A DNA stretch of 64,000 nt from positions 4,006,935 to 4,070,934 of the forward strand of contig NZ_BBZB01000001.1 in assembly GCF_001269985.1 (NCBI RefSeq), written 5' to 3'. Below the pieces are notes generated by a model that searched no databases, was not told the origin of the DNA, and saw nothing but the letters and a program-made list of their open reading frames with translations. The translations under genes were made by a program, and so were the position numbers. The stretch comes from Pseudoalteromonas sp. '520P1 No. 423' (GTDB lineage Bacteria > Pseudomonadota > Gammaproteobacteria > Enterobacterales > Alteromonadaceae). This document shows positions 36,358-44,437 of this stretch, piece by piece; positions within the stretch are counted from its first letter, which is position 1, and each line of letters begins with the position of its first letter.

Positions 36358-36864
36358 TTAATTAAGTGTTTTAGCTTCAACACTTATACTCCTTTGAGTT
36401 TGCCAAAAATCTTTACGGCAAGCATCGCCCTCTGCACAATTGCTTATTGAACAAGTGGCTTCGCTACTTATTCTAAATACGTTTACAAAACTAGTTGAAA
36501 CGGAAGAATCCGGTACATCCTCAATTACATCACAAGTGATTTTAGCATTACAGTTTAATAAATAAGGATCAGAATAACTTAATGTTTTTGGTGTTAAATC
36601 ATTAAAGGTATTACATGCGTCAACTGAGTTTTGATTAGCAACGGCAGGATCTGAGTTAGGATTTAACTCAAATATTTCAACTAAAGCCCAGTCCACGCCA
36701 CTTTGACCTGCTAAAAACGCACGCGCACCATAATATTCAACCGTATTATTATGAGCAGAGCTAGATAAAATATTAACTAAAGCCAAACCGAGTGCTAACA
36801 TCAATATTGCAATAAATAGTGCACTCATAAGCATACTGCCCGCTTGTTTTTTAAGACTTTGCAT
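36358..36864 (-). CDS. mshP: MSHA minor pilin-like protein MshP
   Basis: A 168-aa PilX-like protein. A short leader K-K-Q-A-G precedes the hydrophobic helix S-M-L-M-S-A-L-F-I-A-I-L-M-L-A-L, lacking the conserved Glu at +5, as is usual for MshP/PilX. A-F-L-A-G-Q-S-G-V-D-W-A follows, and four C-terminal cysteines (C-S-I-S-N-C ... D-A-C-R) may form disulfides. Together with MshO, D and C it would form the pilus-tip priming complex. It lies between mshO and mshQ, separated from mshO by an unusually long gap. Confidence 0.85.
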   Translation of the reverse strand: MQSLKKQAGSMLMSALFIAILMLALGLALVNILSSSAHNNTVEYYGARAFLAGQSGVDWALVEIFELNPNSDPAVANQNSVDACNTFNDLTPKTLSYSDPYLLNCNAKITCDVIEDVPDSSVSTSFVNVFRISSEATCSISNCAEGDACRKDFWQTQRSISVEAKTLN

Positions 36865-36976
36865 TACGCTCCTATTTTAGTTGCTTTAATAAAATTGATG
36901 ACTACCAGTAACTAAGCCAATTTCGAACATTTGTTTTTCAAATAAAACATTTTAATTAAAATATGATTTGTTATTA

Positions 36977-36998
36977 GTTAGGCTAAAGCCCAACCTAC
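36977..36998 (-). repeat. Divergent REP-like unit
   Basis: Minus strand GTAGGTTGGGCTTTAGCC continuing to TAAC. It shares the GTAG head and the GGG-N-CTTTAG-N-C core with the GTAGGCGGGACTTTAG half of the mshD insertion, so it may be a diverged member of the same family. Confidence 0.5.
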
Positions 36999-37068
36999 AA
37001 AATAAATATACAGCTAGAAATAAACTTATAAATTTCATATATATATATCGTGTTTAAATACCTTAGTC

Positions 37069-37094
37069 ATCTCCGAAGTGTTTTTATCGGAGAT
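37069..37094. repeat. 8-bp perfect inverted repeat in the mshO-mshP gap
   Basis: ATCTCCGA / TCGGAGAT with a ten-base loop. No T tract follows on either strand. It could be an mRNA stem separating mshO from mshP in the message. Confidence 0.6.
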
Positions 37095-37240
37095 CTATTA
37101 CTTACATTTAAGCCTTGTTTATCTTAATTTAAATAAAAGTAAAATCATTTATAAAATATAGATAATACGCTTATTCTTAATTAAATTATGATCAAAATTG
37201 TACTAAAATGAATTTTAATAATTTAAAAATACGCTAATAA

Positions 37241-38221
37241 TCATGGTACGTTAGGTAAATGAATTTCATGGTTAAAGGACACGGTTTCAGAATCATTAAA
37301 CCCCATTTCACTACGAATATTCACAACAGAGTTACGTGTAAGACTTGCAGTATTATAACTAAAAAAAGCAGTCTTAGAGATTGAATTTTGAATCAACCCT
37401 CCTAATAATACACCTTTTATCCCACCTATTTCATTACTTGCATTAGGTGTATTTTGATTAGTGCTAAAAGCATATCCTTCGTATCTAAATAATTGCGATG
37501 AAACAATGCAAAAACTAACGGGCTGTTCTAATACATAAACCCTTTTAGTAGGTGACTCTATAGCTAAAGAAGGATTAATAGTCCAGTTATCTAAACTTGC
37601 TGGGGTACCATCAGATATCGTTCTTAGTTGAACTCTTTTATTATTGCTCGTATCGTATACATCATTGGCATTTAAAGCGTAAACATTTAACCAATCGTTG
37701 GGGGCTGCAGTATTTTGTGGATCTACAATTATAATAGGGTTATCTGTGATATTACCAGTATAAATAGTACTCGCCTTAAATGGTACAAACTCTAAGCATT
37801 GATTGACACTACAAGCAAGATTATCAACTGAGCAACTTAAACGGACAGAATTAGGTGCAGCATGACGTAGCTCTCTTGTTAACCTCGCCAACATGAAACG
37901 AGACTGGGCTACCGCTTCATCTCGTTCTGTTGCTTCTGCATAAATTTGTGCACCTAGTGAGAGATATTGCACTGTTCCTATGCTTACAATGCCTAAAATA
38001 ATAATCACTAAAATTAATTCAACTAAAGTGAAACCACCCGAGCGACTTGTATTTAAAATCTTAGACGGGACTTTGCTGACATGGATGTCAGTACTAGAGC
38101 AATGCAGGAGCGATTGCCGATAAGTCGTGTTTATGAACTCTGCATTAAAAGCTGAAATCGGAGCGCTACTTTGCGCGGATAAATCCGAGCCTACGGGTTT
38201 ACATTTAATATTAGAGGGCAT
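37241..38221 (-). CDS. mshO: MSHA minor prepilin MshO with a 63-residue leader
   Basis: A 326-aa type IV prepilin (PilW-like). The cleavage motif S-G-G / F-T-L-V-E-L-I-L is followed by the N-terminal helix, R-L-T-R-E-L-R-H-A-A and cysteine pairs in the pilin head. The leader is 63 residues instead of the usual 6-15, because an insertion of paired REP-like units (38061-38194) is translated in frame; no methionine lies between it and the cleavage site. The ATG at 38221 overlaps the mshD stop as TAATG. The leader is discarded on cleavage, so the mature protein should be normal if the peptidase tolerates it. Confidence 0.87.
   Translation of the reverse strand: MPSNIKCKPVGSDLSAQSSAPISAFNAEFINTTYRQSLLHCSSTDIHVSKVPSKILNTSRSGGFTLVELILVIIILGIVSIGTVQYLSLGAQIYAEATERDEAVAQSRFMLARLTRELRHAAPNSVRLSCSVDNLACSVNQCLEFVPFKASTIYTGNITDNPIIIVDPQNTAAPNDWLNVYALNANDVYDTSNNKRVQLRTISDGTPASLDNWTINPSLAIESPTKRVYVLEQPVSFCIVSSQLFRYEGYAFSTNQNTPNASNEIGGIKGVLLGGLIQNSISKTAFFSYNTASLTRNSVVNIRSEMGFNDSETVSFNHEIHLPNVP
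38061..38194 (-). repeat. BIME-like REP pair inside mshO leader
   Basis: Ends are inverted copies: minus strand GTAGGCTCGGATTTATCCGC at 38194 and, on the plus strand, TTAGACGGGACTTTGC at 38061. The interior (134 bp total) also has TGACAT-GG-ATGTCA. One end differs by two bases from the mshD copy. It is fully translated as residues about 9-52 of MshO. Confidence 0.72.
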
Positions 38222-38910
38222 TAATAATTCCCCTTGTAAGCAGAGAACCCATAAACTTCATTATTGCTTGCTGTGATTTTAACTGTGATTAATTTCGCTA
38301 TTTTATTCGTATCTGAATTTGTACCATCAAAATCATCATCATATACAACCGTAATTTCAGCTGTAAAATCCTTATAATAATCAGATACATCTTCTTCTAA
38401 ACTATTTTTAAAATCAGAGTCATTCAAGGTTAAATCATGATAATCATCTACATCATTATAATTGACTCGAGTCTGTAAGCTAGAGCCTGTGCAATTTGGT
38501 GCTGTTATCGCATTATCTAAACAATCCGCACCAAAATCATCAGTTTCTGTACAAGTCACTCCATTTTCACCACAGCGAGTCCAAGGCGGGCTACGATCTG
38601 AATTTTCATCAAACGATTTACCAAGTATTTCATTCATTAAAGCTTGGCCTAATTCTGTTGCTCTGATCTGCACAACGGGATCTGCACTTTGCCTCGCTTG
38701 TGGTGCTAATAAACCAGTCATAATGGTCATTACAATTGCCAATACCACCATGCCTAATATGAGTTCTATTAAAGTGAAGCCTTTTTCTTTTGTAGGCGGG
38801 ACTTTAGTCGCGTGTTTAAAATTTGCATTAAAAGGTAAAATTTCTTCTATGACTTGCGCGGATAAATCCCCGCCTACGGGTGTTCTTTTTATATCATTAT
38901 TAACAGCCAT
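38221..38910 (-). CDS. mshD: MSHA minor prepilin MshD with a 44-residue leader
   Basis: A 229-aa type IV prepilin-like protein. The start at 38910 is favoured by GAGGGGG six bases before it and overlaps mshC by 11 bases. The leader is 44 residues and ends K-E-K-G / F-T-L-I-E-L-I-L; no closer methionine exists. Most of the leader (from about residue 10 to 40) is encoded by a REP pair at 38792-38877. The mature part has the helix, A-T-E-L-G-Q-A-L-M-N-E-I-L and three cysteines. It continues directly into mshO. Outside the leader the protein is as expected for MshD. Confidence 0.87.
   Translation of the reverse strand: MAVNNDIKRTPVGGDLSAQVIEEILPFNANFKHATKVPPTKEKGFTLIELILGMVVLAIVMTIMTGLLAPQARQSADPVVQIRATELGQALMNEILGKSFDENSDRSPPWTRCGENGVTCTETDDFGADCLDNAITAPNCTGSSLQTRVNYNDVDDYHDLTLNDSDFKNSLEEDVSDYYKDFTAEITVVYDDDFDGTNSDTNKIAKLITVKITASNNEVYGFSAYKGNY
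38792..38877 (-). repeat. BIME-like REP pair inside mshD leader
   Basis: An 86-bp insert bounded by perfect GTAGGCGGG / CCCGCCTAC inverted ends. The left half (plus strand) reads GTAGGCGGGACTTTAGTCGC, the right half (minus strand) GTAGGCGGGGATTTATCCGC; each is a GTAG head plus an imperfect palindrome. It is translated within MshD upstream of the cleavage site. Confidence 0.8.
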
Positions 38911-39442
38911 AAATGGCCCCCTCACCAGATATGCAAATAGCCACTTCGCCAACTGTTATTTTACATCCGTTCGTATCGCAATTGCCTTCATTAGTACTGG
39001 TACAGTGGCCATTAGTGAAAGTGACAGGGTTACCTAAGCATGGTTTGCCTAAATCATCAAATGCAATTTGGCTGAAAGTAGAACCGGCTGCATTATCAGC
39101 ATCAAAAGTGACATCAGTACGGCTGCTATCTAAAGTCACAGATAAATAATCTGGGTTATCTGCTGCATTGGCAGTATTTGAACAGGTATTGGTATCTGTA
39201 ATAGGAGAAGGTGGTGCGATTAAATCAGTTGAAATAATAAATTTATGACACTTATTATCATCAGTCATTTGCATGGCACGTAACTGCATAGTTCTTAAAG
39301 CCGACATCGCTTGATCGCGTGCAGTATAAGAATCAAATAATGCTGGGCCAAAAAATTTGGGGATCACTGTCACCGACAGGATCCCCAAAATAATTAATGT
39401 TATGATCAGCTCGACTAAGGTAAAACCTAGATTACTTTTCAA
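38900..39442 (-). CDS. mshC: MSHA minor prepilin MshC (TTG start)
   Basis: A 180-aa prepilin of the GspH/FimT type. A six-residue leader M-K-S-N-L-G precedes F-T-L-V-E-L-I-I-T-L. The start codon is TTG: an ATG five bases upstream is out of frame and meets a stop at once, and AAGG lies seven bases before the TTG. The head has M-R-T-like M-Q-L-R-A-M-Q-M and paired cysteines near the C-terminus. It overlaps mshD by 11 bases and follows mshA by 19. Confidence 0.88.
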   Translation of the reverse strand: MKSNLGFTLVELIITLIILGILSVTVIPKFFGPALFDSYTARDQAMSALRTMQLRAMQMTDDNKCHKFIISTDLIAPPSPITDTNTCSNTANAADNPDYLSVTLDSSRTDVTFDADNAAGSTFSQIAFDDLGKPCLGNPVTFTNGHCTSTNEGNCDTNGCKITVGEVAICISGEGAIYGC

Positions 39443-39461
39443 ATCATACCTTCATCAAAAA

Positions 39462-39986
39462 TTAACAAGCATCCACATTTACAATTGTTTTTGCTGGAAC
39501 TGTAGTACCTGTAGCAGGTTGATAAGCGACATAACATCCATCTTCATCACCATTTGTAGCAACAACATCTGCAGCGCTAGGAGCTGTACTTCCTTTTGCT
39601 GAAATTACGTAATAAGGGGATACTTCAGCCCCATCAAAATCTGTTGTGGTATCTAAATCTAATGCAACTAATAAACCATTAGCATTCGCTGTTGGGTAAC
39701 CAAATGATGTCAAAATATCAACTCCGGTATCTGTTGCGTTCCCATTCCCATTCATATCAATACCTACACCGGTATTTGCAGTAATTGAAGCTACACCTGC
39801 AATAACAGCCTTACCATATACAACATTCATAGCACTATTTATTGCCCCATCAACACCTTGAATTGTTGAAGAGTTTGCATCGCCTTGTAAATCTAAAAAC
39901 TTAGGAGCAGCTGTTACAGCTAAAATACCTAAAATAACAATCACTATTATTAATTCGATTAAAGTAAAGCCTTTATTTTTATTCAT
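39462..39986 (-). CDS. mshA: MSHA major pilin, downstream copy
   Basis: A 174-aa type IVa-like prepilin with leader M-N-K-N-K-G, then F-T-L-I-E-L-I-I-V-I-V-I-L-G and the MshA-typical A-A-P-K-F-L-D-L-Q-G-D-A. The head ends in a disulfide loop (D-G-C-Y-V-A-Y ... V-N-V-D-A-C). The start at 39986 has AGGAG; the longer frame lacks a ribosome site. It lies eight bases after a paralogous pilin gene with near-identical N-terminal 50 residues but a different head. One of the two is probably the main MSHA subunit. Confidence 0.92.
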   Translation of the reverse strand: MNKNKGFTLIELIIVIVILGILAVTAAPKFLDLQGDANSSTIQGVDGAINSAMNVVYGKAVIAGVASITANTGVGIDMNGNGNATDTGVDILTSFGYPTANANGLLVALDLDTTTDFDGAEVSPYYVISAKGSTAPSAADVVATNGDEDGCYVAYQPATGTTVPAKTIVNVDAC

Positions 39987-39994
39987 TTTAACTC

Positions 39995-40513
39995 CTAACA
40001 TTTATCTGTATTAACAATTACTACTGGTGGTGTATCAGCATCTGCTGCTTCTTTATACGAAACATAACATCCATCAGATGTAGTATCAGCTGAATCGCCA
40101 TCGCTTGCTGCTACAACTGTTGGTGCTGTACTCCCTTTAGCACGAATTACATATTCTAAAGTTGTCGCTACCGTAGAGGTAGAAAAATCATTAACTATAT
40201 CGATATCTAACATTTCAGCTACGCCATCATCTGAAGCTTCGGGATAACCATATTCTATATTAATTGTATCGCCATTAATTGTTAAGCTTTCACCTGTTGA
40301 TGATTGCTTATCTGCTATTATCGCTTTACCATAAACTATTGACATTGCACTATTTATAGCTCCATCAACACCTTTAATTGTTGATGCGTTTGCATCTCCT
40401 TGCAAATTTAAAAACTTAGGTGCGGCCGTTACTGCCAAAATTCCTAAAATAACAATAACAATAATTAATTCAATTAATGTAAAACCTGTTTGTTTTTTAT
40501 TCATCAACTTCAT
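39995..40513 (-). CDS. mshA: MSHA major pilin paralogue, upstream copy
   Basis: A 172-aa prepilin with leader M-K-L-M-N-K-K-Q-T-G and the same helix and A-A-P-K-F-L-N-L-Q-G-D-A-N-A-S-T as the next gene. The head is shorter in the middle and ends C-Y-V-S-Y ... V-N-T-D-K-C. AGAGGA lies six bases before the ATG. Being first after a 412-base gap, it probably has its own strong promoter. Whether both subunits go into the same pilus or are used alternatively cannot be read from sequence. Confidence 0.9.
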   Translation of the reverse strand: MKLMNKKQTGFTLIELIIVIVILGILAVTAAPKFLNLQGDANASTIKGVDGAINSAMSIVYGKAIIADKQSSTGESLTINGDTINIEYGYPEASDDGVAEMLDIDIVNDFSTSTVATTLEYVIRAKGSTAPTVVAASDGDSADTTSDGCYVSYKEAADADTPPVVIVNTDKC

Positions 40514-40583
40514 AAAGTTCCTCTTTTACTAATTTAACTCTTATGAAAGTTAATAAAAACCCATAAGAAATACTTAAAATTGA

Positions 40584-40597
40584 TTACCAAATGGTAA
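40584..40597. promoter_or_regulatory. Palindromic operator candidate upstream of mshA
   Basis: TTACCA-AA-TGGTAA is a perfect 6-bp inverted repeat 71 bases before the first pilin start codon, a plausible place for a dimeric regulator. No known consensus is claimed. Confidence 0.35.
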
Positions 40598-40803
40598 ATG
40601 TTTAACTACTTAATACTGCATAAGCTAAATGCTTATCTTACTAAACAAAGATCCATTTTGAATTTGTTTTGAATTTGTTTTGAATTTATCTATTTATATT
40701 ATTACTTGAATTCAATCATATTTTTCTGCTCATATATTACACTTAACAGCTAAGATACAAGCAATGACAATTCTATTTTACAGATAAAGCCTTTAACACT
40801 TAT

Positions 40804-40828
40804 ATTCCCGATACAACACTTCGGGAAT
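40804..40828. repeat. Inverted repeat ATTCCCGA / TCGGGAAT
   Basis: Perfect 8-bp arms with a nine-base loop, just past mshB. The CCCGA core also forms the arms of the hairpin at 59247-59273, so both may belong to one dispersed repeat family. Confidence 0.55.
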
Positions 40829-40925
40829 GACGATGTTTATTATTCTTTATTAGTTATTGCACTTTTTGCTTTATTTTTATCTTTTGCTACGAAGTAGCTT
40901 TTAAAAAATCTGCGCAGCAAATATT

Positions 40926-41510
40926 TTAGTTAAAGACTAAAACTTGACCCGTTTGTGGTAAATAGGTAAAGCCTTGGGTATTTGTTTTTATTGTACCATC
41001 AACCGGTATATCATTTATATCTAAAGAGTTAGTTAAGTAATAAATACATTGATCATTACCTGAATTTTCATCTAATCTCACTAAATATCTATTTTCTTGT
41101 ATATCCGCTTCTAATGAACCTATTGTGTTATTAGGCGCACTTTGCAATATATCATTAAATACTTGCTGACATTTGTCCTTAGTCATTTGAGTTGCGCGAG
41201 TGTCGCCTTCGGTACTTCGTGCTGTTGGGTAGCCAATAGTGCCATCAACACCGATTTGCAAGGTATCGTATGTTACTAATGTTTTATTTGCCGCACGTGA
41301 CTCGCCATTTGGTCGCCCTTCAAGCTCCCATTGTGCTCTAACAAGCCCTACAGCTGCAGCAAAGCCACCAGCAACGCCTTCAATTGAGGCCTCTTCAGCT
41401 TGATCTGTTACATCTAAAAAACGCGGTAAAGCAGTTGCAGCTAACAAACCTAAAATAATCACTACAATTATTAATTCAATTAATGTAAAACCACTTTGTT
41501 TTTTCATCAT
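40926..41510 (-). CDS. mshB: MSHA minor pilin MshB
   Basis: A 194-aa prepilin with leader M-M-K-K-Q-S-G, then F-T-L-I-E-L-I-I-V-V-I-I-L-G and the MshB-like L-P-R-F-L-D-V-T-D-Q-A-E-E-A-S. The head contains G-Y-P-T-A-R-S and a C-Q ... Q-C-I-Y-Y cysteine pair. The TTG at 41561 would add 17 residues; the methionine pair at 41510 gives a normal leader and is preferred. It lies between mshF and the pilin genes, the standard place. Confidence 0.9.
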   Translation of the reverse strand: MMKKQSGFTLIELIIVVIILGLLAATALPRFLDVTDQAEEASIEGVAGGFAAAVGLVRAQWELEGRPNGESRAANKTLVTYDTLQIGVDGTIGYPTARSTEGDTRATQMTKDKCQQVFNDILQSAPNNTIGSLEADIQENRYLVRLDENSGNDQCIYYLTNSLDINDIPVDGTIKTNTQGFTYLPQTGQVLVFN

Positions 41511-41614
41511 ATTAATTTTGTTTACCCTTCGTTTATGATTTTTTAAAACATTACTTTTCAAAAATTTAATAAAAATTTAAGTTAGACAATTAACTATAAA
41601 AATGACTCAAATAT

Positions 41615-42142
41615 TTAAGGGATGATTGCATTTACAACCTTACCGTTGAATAAGTTATAATCAAAAAGCTTATTTTGACCTCTAAAATACATACACCCTG
41701 TTACATTCTTCTTTGTATCAAACATAGCATCTATACGCAATGCTTTTAACACTTGCTGTGACTGCATGTTGAGCAATAGGGCTTTACAATCTACTTGTTT
41801 TGTAGCTTGGGTTTTACCATTTTGGCTTAAATTTATAGGTCAACCGACTTCATTTATGATAAAGCTCAACTCACCTTTACTCTTCAAATCTAAAGAATCG
41901 ATCAGTTGTAATGTAATTATAGCGTTTTTACTTTCTAACCATTTACCATGAATTTCACTGATACTTTGAGAAAACTCAGCAACAGATTGATTATCTGTTA
42001 CTTTATCGACAGAATCTAAAAAACCAATAATATATCGACTAAAATGACCAAAAAATACAATAACTAATATAAAAAACACACTAACATAAAATAATTTCCA
42101 TTTATGCGGCTTGTGATCAAAGTTAGTTTTATATTTAGCCAT
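41615..42142 (-). pseudogene. mshF: MSHA biogenesis gene mshF interrupted by an in-frame TGA
   Basis: The frame starts M-A-K-Y-K-T-N-F with a membrane helix at about 15-40 and runs to residue 100, where I-N-E-V-G is followed by TGA (41842-41840). The same frame then continues without further stops for 74 codons (P-I-N-L-S-Q-N-G ... V-D-C-K-A-L-L ... G-C-M-Y-F-R-G ... N-A-I-I-P) to TAA at 41615. A TGG (Trp) one base away would restore a 175-aa protein of normal MshF size. AAAGG precedes the start. It is either a recent nonsense mutation, a readthrough case or a sequence error. A truncated 100-aa protein may still be made. Confidence 0.82.
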
Positions 42143-42160
42143 ATGAATTAACCTTTTATT

Positions 42161-43226
42161 GCTGACATTATATCCCGTATTGATAGGTGAATTTACCTAA
42201 CTCTCTCTGCAACTTAACCTTTATGAATACTAACCTTTTATTGCTGACATCATGTCCCGTATTGAGAGGTGAATTTACCTAACTCTCTCTGCAACTTAAC
42301 CTTTATGAATACTAACCTTTTATTGCTGACATCATGTCCCGTATTGAGAGGTGAATTTATCTAACTCTCTCTGCAACTTAACCTTTATGAATACTAACCT
42401 TTTATTGCTGACATTATATCCCGTATTGAGAGGTGAATTTACCTAACTCTCTCTGCAACTTAACCTTTATGAATACTAACCTTTTATTGCTGACATCATG
42501 TCCCGTATTGAGAGGTGAATTTACCTAACTCTCTCTGCAACTTAACCTTTATGAATACTAACCTTTTATTGCTGACATTATATCCCGTATTGAGAGGTGA
42601 ATTTACCTAACTCTCTCTGCAACTTAACCTTTATGAATACTAACCTTTTATTGCTGACATCATGTCCCGTATTGAGAGGTGAATTTACCTAACTCTCTCT
42701 GCAACTTAACCTTTATGAATACTAACCTTTTATTGCTGACATTATATCCCGTATTGAGAGGTGAATTTACCTAACTCTCTCTGCAACTTAACCTTTATGA
42801 ATACTAACCTTTTATTGCTGACATCATGTCCCGTATTGAGAGGTGAATTTACCTAACTCTCTCTGCAACTTAACCTTTATGAATACTAACCTTTTATTGC
42901 TGACATTATATCCCGTATTGAGAGGTGAATTTACCTAACTCTCTCTGCAACTTAACCTTTATGAATACTAACCTTTTATTGCTGACATCATGTCCCGTAT
43001 TGAGAGGTGAATTTACCTAACTCTCTCTGCAACTTAACCTTTATGAATACTAACCTTTTATTGCTGACATTATATCCCGTATTGAGAGGTGAATTTACCT
43101 AACTCTCTCTGCAACTTAACCTTTATGAATACTAACCTTTTATTGCTGACATCATGTCCCGTATTGAGAGGTGAATTTACCTAACTCTCTCTGCAACTTA
43201 ACCTTTATGAATACTAACCTTTTATT
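42161..43226 (-). repeat. Tandem array, 13 units of 82 bp, between mshG and mshF
   Basis: Thirteen 82-bp units (phase points every 82 bases from 42161) follow head to tail, nearly identical. Each contains a copy of the last codons of mshG (minus strand GACATGATGTCAGCAATAAA-AGGTTAG); the real mshG end at 43214-43241 is the fourteenth copy. Units carry either GACATGATGTC or GATATAATGTC, and from 42325 on they alternate strictly, giving a 164-bp higher-order period. Each unit has AGGTAAATTCACCT flanked by GAG / CTC, a stem-loop. The array widens the mshG-mshF gap to about 1.07 kb. Confidence 0.97.
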
Positions 43227-44437
43227 GCTGACATCATGTCCCACATAGGTGTAAATATACCTAGAGCTAATACAAGTACCATGCCTGCTACAATAGAAAT
43301 TAATATGGGTTCTATTTTTGCTGTTAGGCTTTTTAAATCAAAATCGACTTCACGTTCATAAAACTCTGCTGATTCCTGTAGTAGCTCATCAACTTGACCT
43401 GTTTCCTCACCTACCGCAACCATTTGCAATACAAGCTGAGAAAACAAACCACTGTTACGAGATACCCTCAACAAGCTTTCGCCTTTTTCTATGCCACGAC
43501 GCATATCAATGACTTTATGAGCCATATGCGCATTATCAACGGCTTCTGATACTAAAGTAAGCCCTGTTGTCATAGGTACACCTGAGCGTAATATCATGGC
43601 AAAACTTCGGCTATAACGAGATAATAACGAACGTTCAATAATACTACCTACTAAGGGAATTTTTAATTTAATACGATCCCATTTTAATCGCCCGACTTCA
43701 GAGGCGATGTAGTTACGTGCAATCACACCCGTTGCTGCCATGCTACCTAATACCGCGCCCCAATAATTCACCATAAAATCTGAAGTAGAAATTAGAATAC
43801 GCGTCATCAGAGGCAATTCTGCATTGAATTTTTTAAACATATCCGCAAAGGTGGGAATTACAAAAATGTTTAAAATAAACATCGCTGCGATTAAAGCAAA
43901 AATTACAAAGATAGGATAACGCATCGCAGATTTTATTTGCTTTCGGGTTTCTTGCTCTCGTTCAAAATAAGTCGCTAATTGCTCAAAGGCATCTTCTAGC
44001 TTACCGGTACTCTCACCTACCATCACAATAGACACCATAAGTCGGTTAAATACCTTTTTATGAGATGCCATAGCAGTAGATAAATTTCGACCTTGCTCTA
44101 ACTGCACAACTAAATCTTTGAGGGTTTCGCTAAAGCGTTTATGGGTTGTGGTTTCGGCTAATCCGATTATTGCTCTAATAATCGGAATACCCGCTTTCAT
44201 TAACGAGTACATTTGACGAGAAAAAATTATTAAATCTTCTAACCCAACTGGTTTTTCAAATAAATCATTAATATCAAAACTAGCAGAATCGGATGATTTT
44301 TTTGTTTCAACAATGCGCATTGGTATGCATTGCTTTTTTAATAAACTATCAGCTGCTGCTGCTTGGTTTGTTGCCTCTAGTGTGCCCTTAATTAATTTAC
44401 CTTGGCTATCCTTAGCCTGATAAGTGAAAAATGCCAT
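43214..44437 (-). CDS. mshG: MSHA platform protein MshG (PilC/GspF family)
   Basis: A 407-aa inner-membrane protein that anchors the assembly ATPase and helps insert pilins. It has two GspF domains (about 70-195 and 275-395) with L-M-K-A-G-I-P-I-I-R-A and I-L-R-S-G-V-P-M-T-T-G, and three membrane helices. N-terminal Y-Q-A-K-D-S-Q-G-K-L-I-K-G is typical. Its start follows the mshE stop directly with no gap. Its last codons (M-M-S-A-I-K-G) are the source of the 82-bp tandem array behind it. Confidence 0.95.
   Translation of the reverse strand: MAFFTYQAKDSQGKLIKGTLEATNQAAAADSLLKKQCIPMRIVETKKSSDSASFDINDLFEKPVGLEDLIIFSRQMYSLMKAGIPIIRAIIGLAETTTHKRFSETLKDLVVQLEQGRNLSTAMASHKKVFNRLMVSIVMVGESTGKLEDAFEQLATYFEREQETRKQIKSAMRYPIFVIFALIAAMFILNIFVIPTFADMFKKFNAELPLMTRILISTSDFMVNYWGAVLGSMAATGVIARNYIASEVGRLKWDRIKLKIPLVGSIIERSLLSRYSRSFAMILRSGVPMTTGLTLVSEAVDNAHMAHKVIDMRRGIEKGESLLRVSRNSGLFSQLVLQMVAVGEETGQVDELLQESAEFYEREVDFDLKSLTAKIEPILISIVAGMVLVLALGIFTPMWDMMSAIKG

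Larger units (their letters stand above)
36865..37240. other. Long gap mshO / mshP with repeats
   Basis: About 375 bases with no gene inside what is usually a tight operon. It contains a REP-like unit at 36977-36998 (minus strand GTAGGTTGGGCTTTAGCC) and a perfect 8-bp hairpin ATCTCCGA / TCGGAGAT at 37069-37094 without T tail. The rest is AT-rich. Confidence 0.6.
40514..40925. other. Regulatory gap mshB / mshA
   Basis: About 410 AT-rich bases upstream of the pilin genes. It holds a palindrome TTACCA-AA-TGGTAA (40584-40597), three direct copies of TTTTGAATTTG near 40657-40689 and an inverted repeat at 40804-40828. A strong pilin promoter is expected here, but its -35/-10 could not be fixed with confidence. 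Confidence 0.5.

Noticed and set aside
42161..43226. CRISPR array
   Set aside because: The units are contiguous 82-bp copies without unique spacers and include the end of mshG; it is a tandem duplication.
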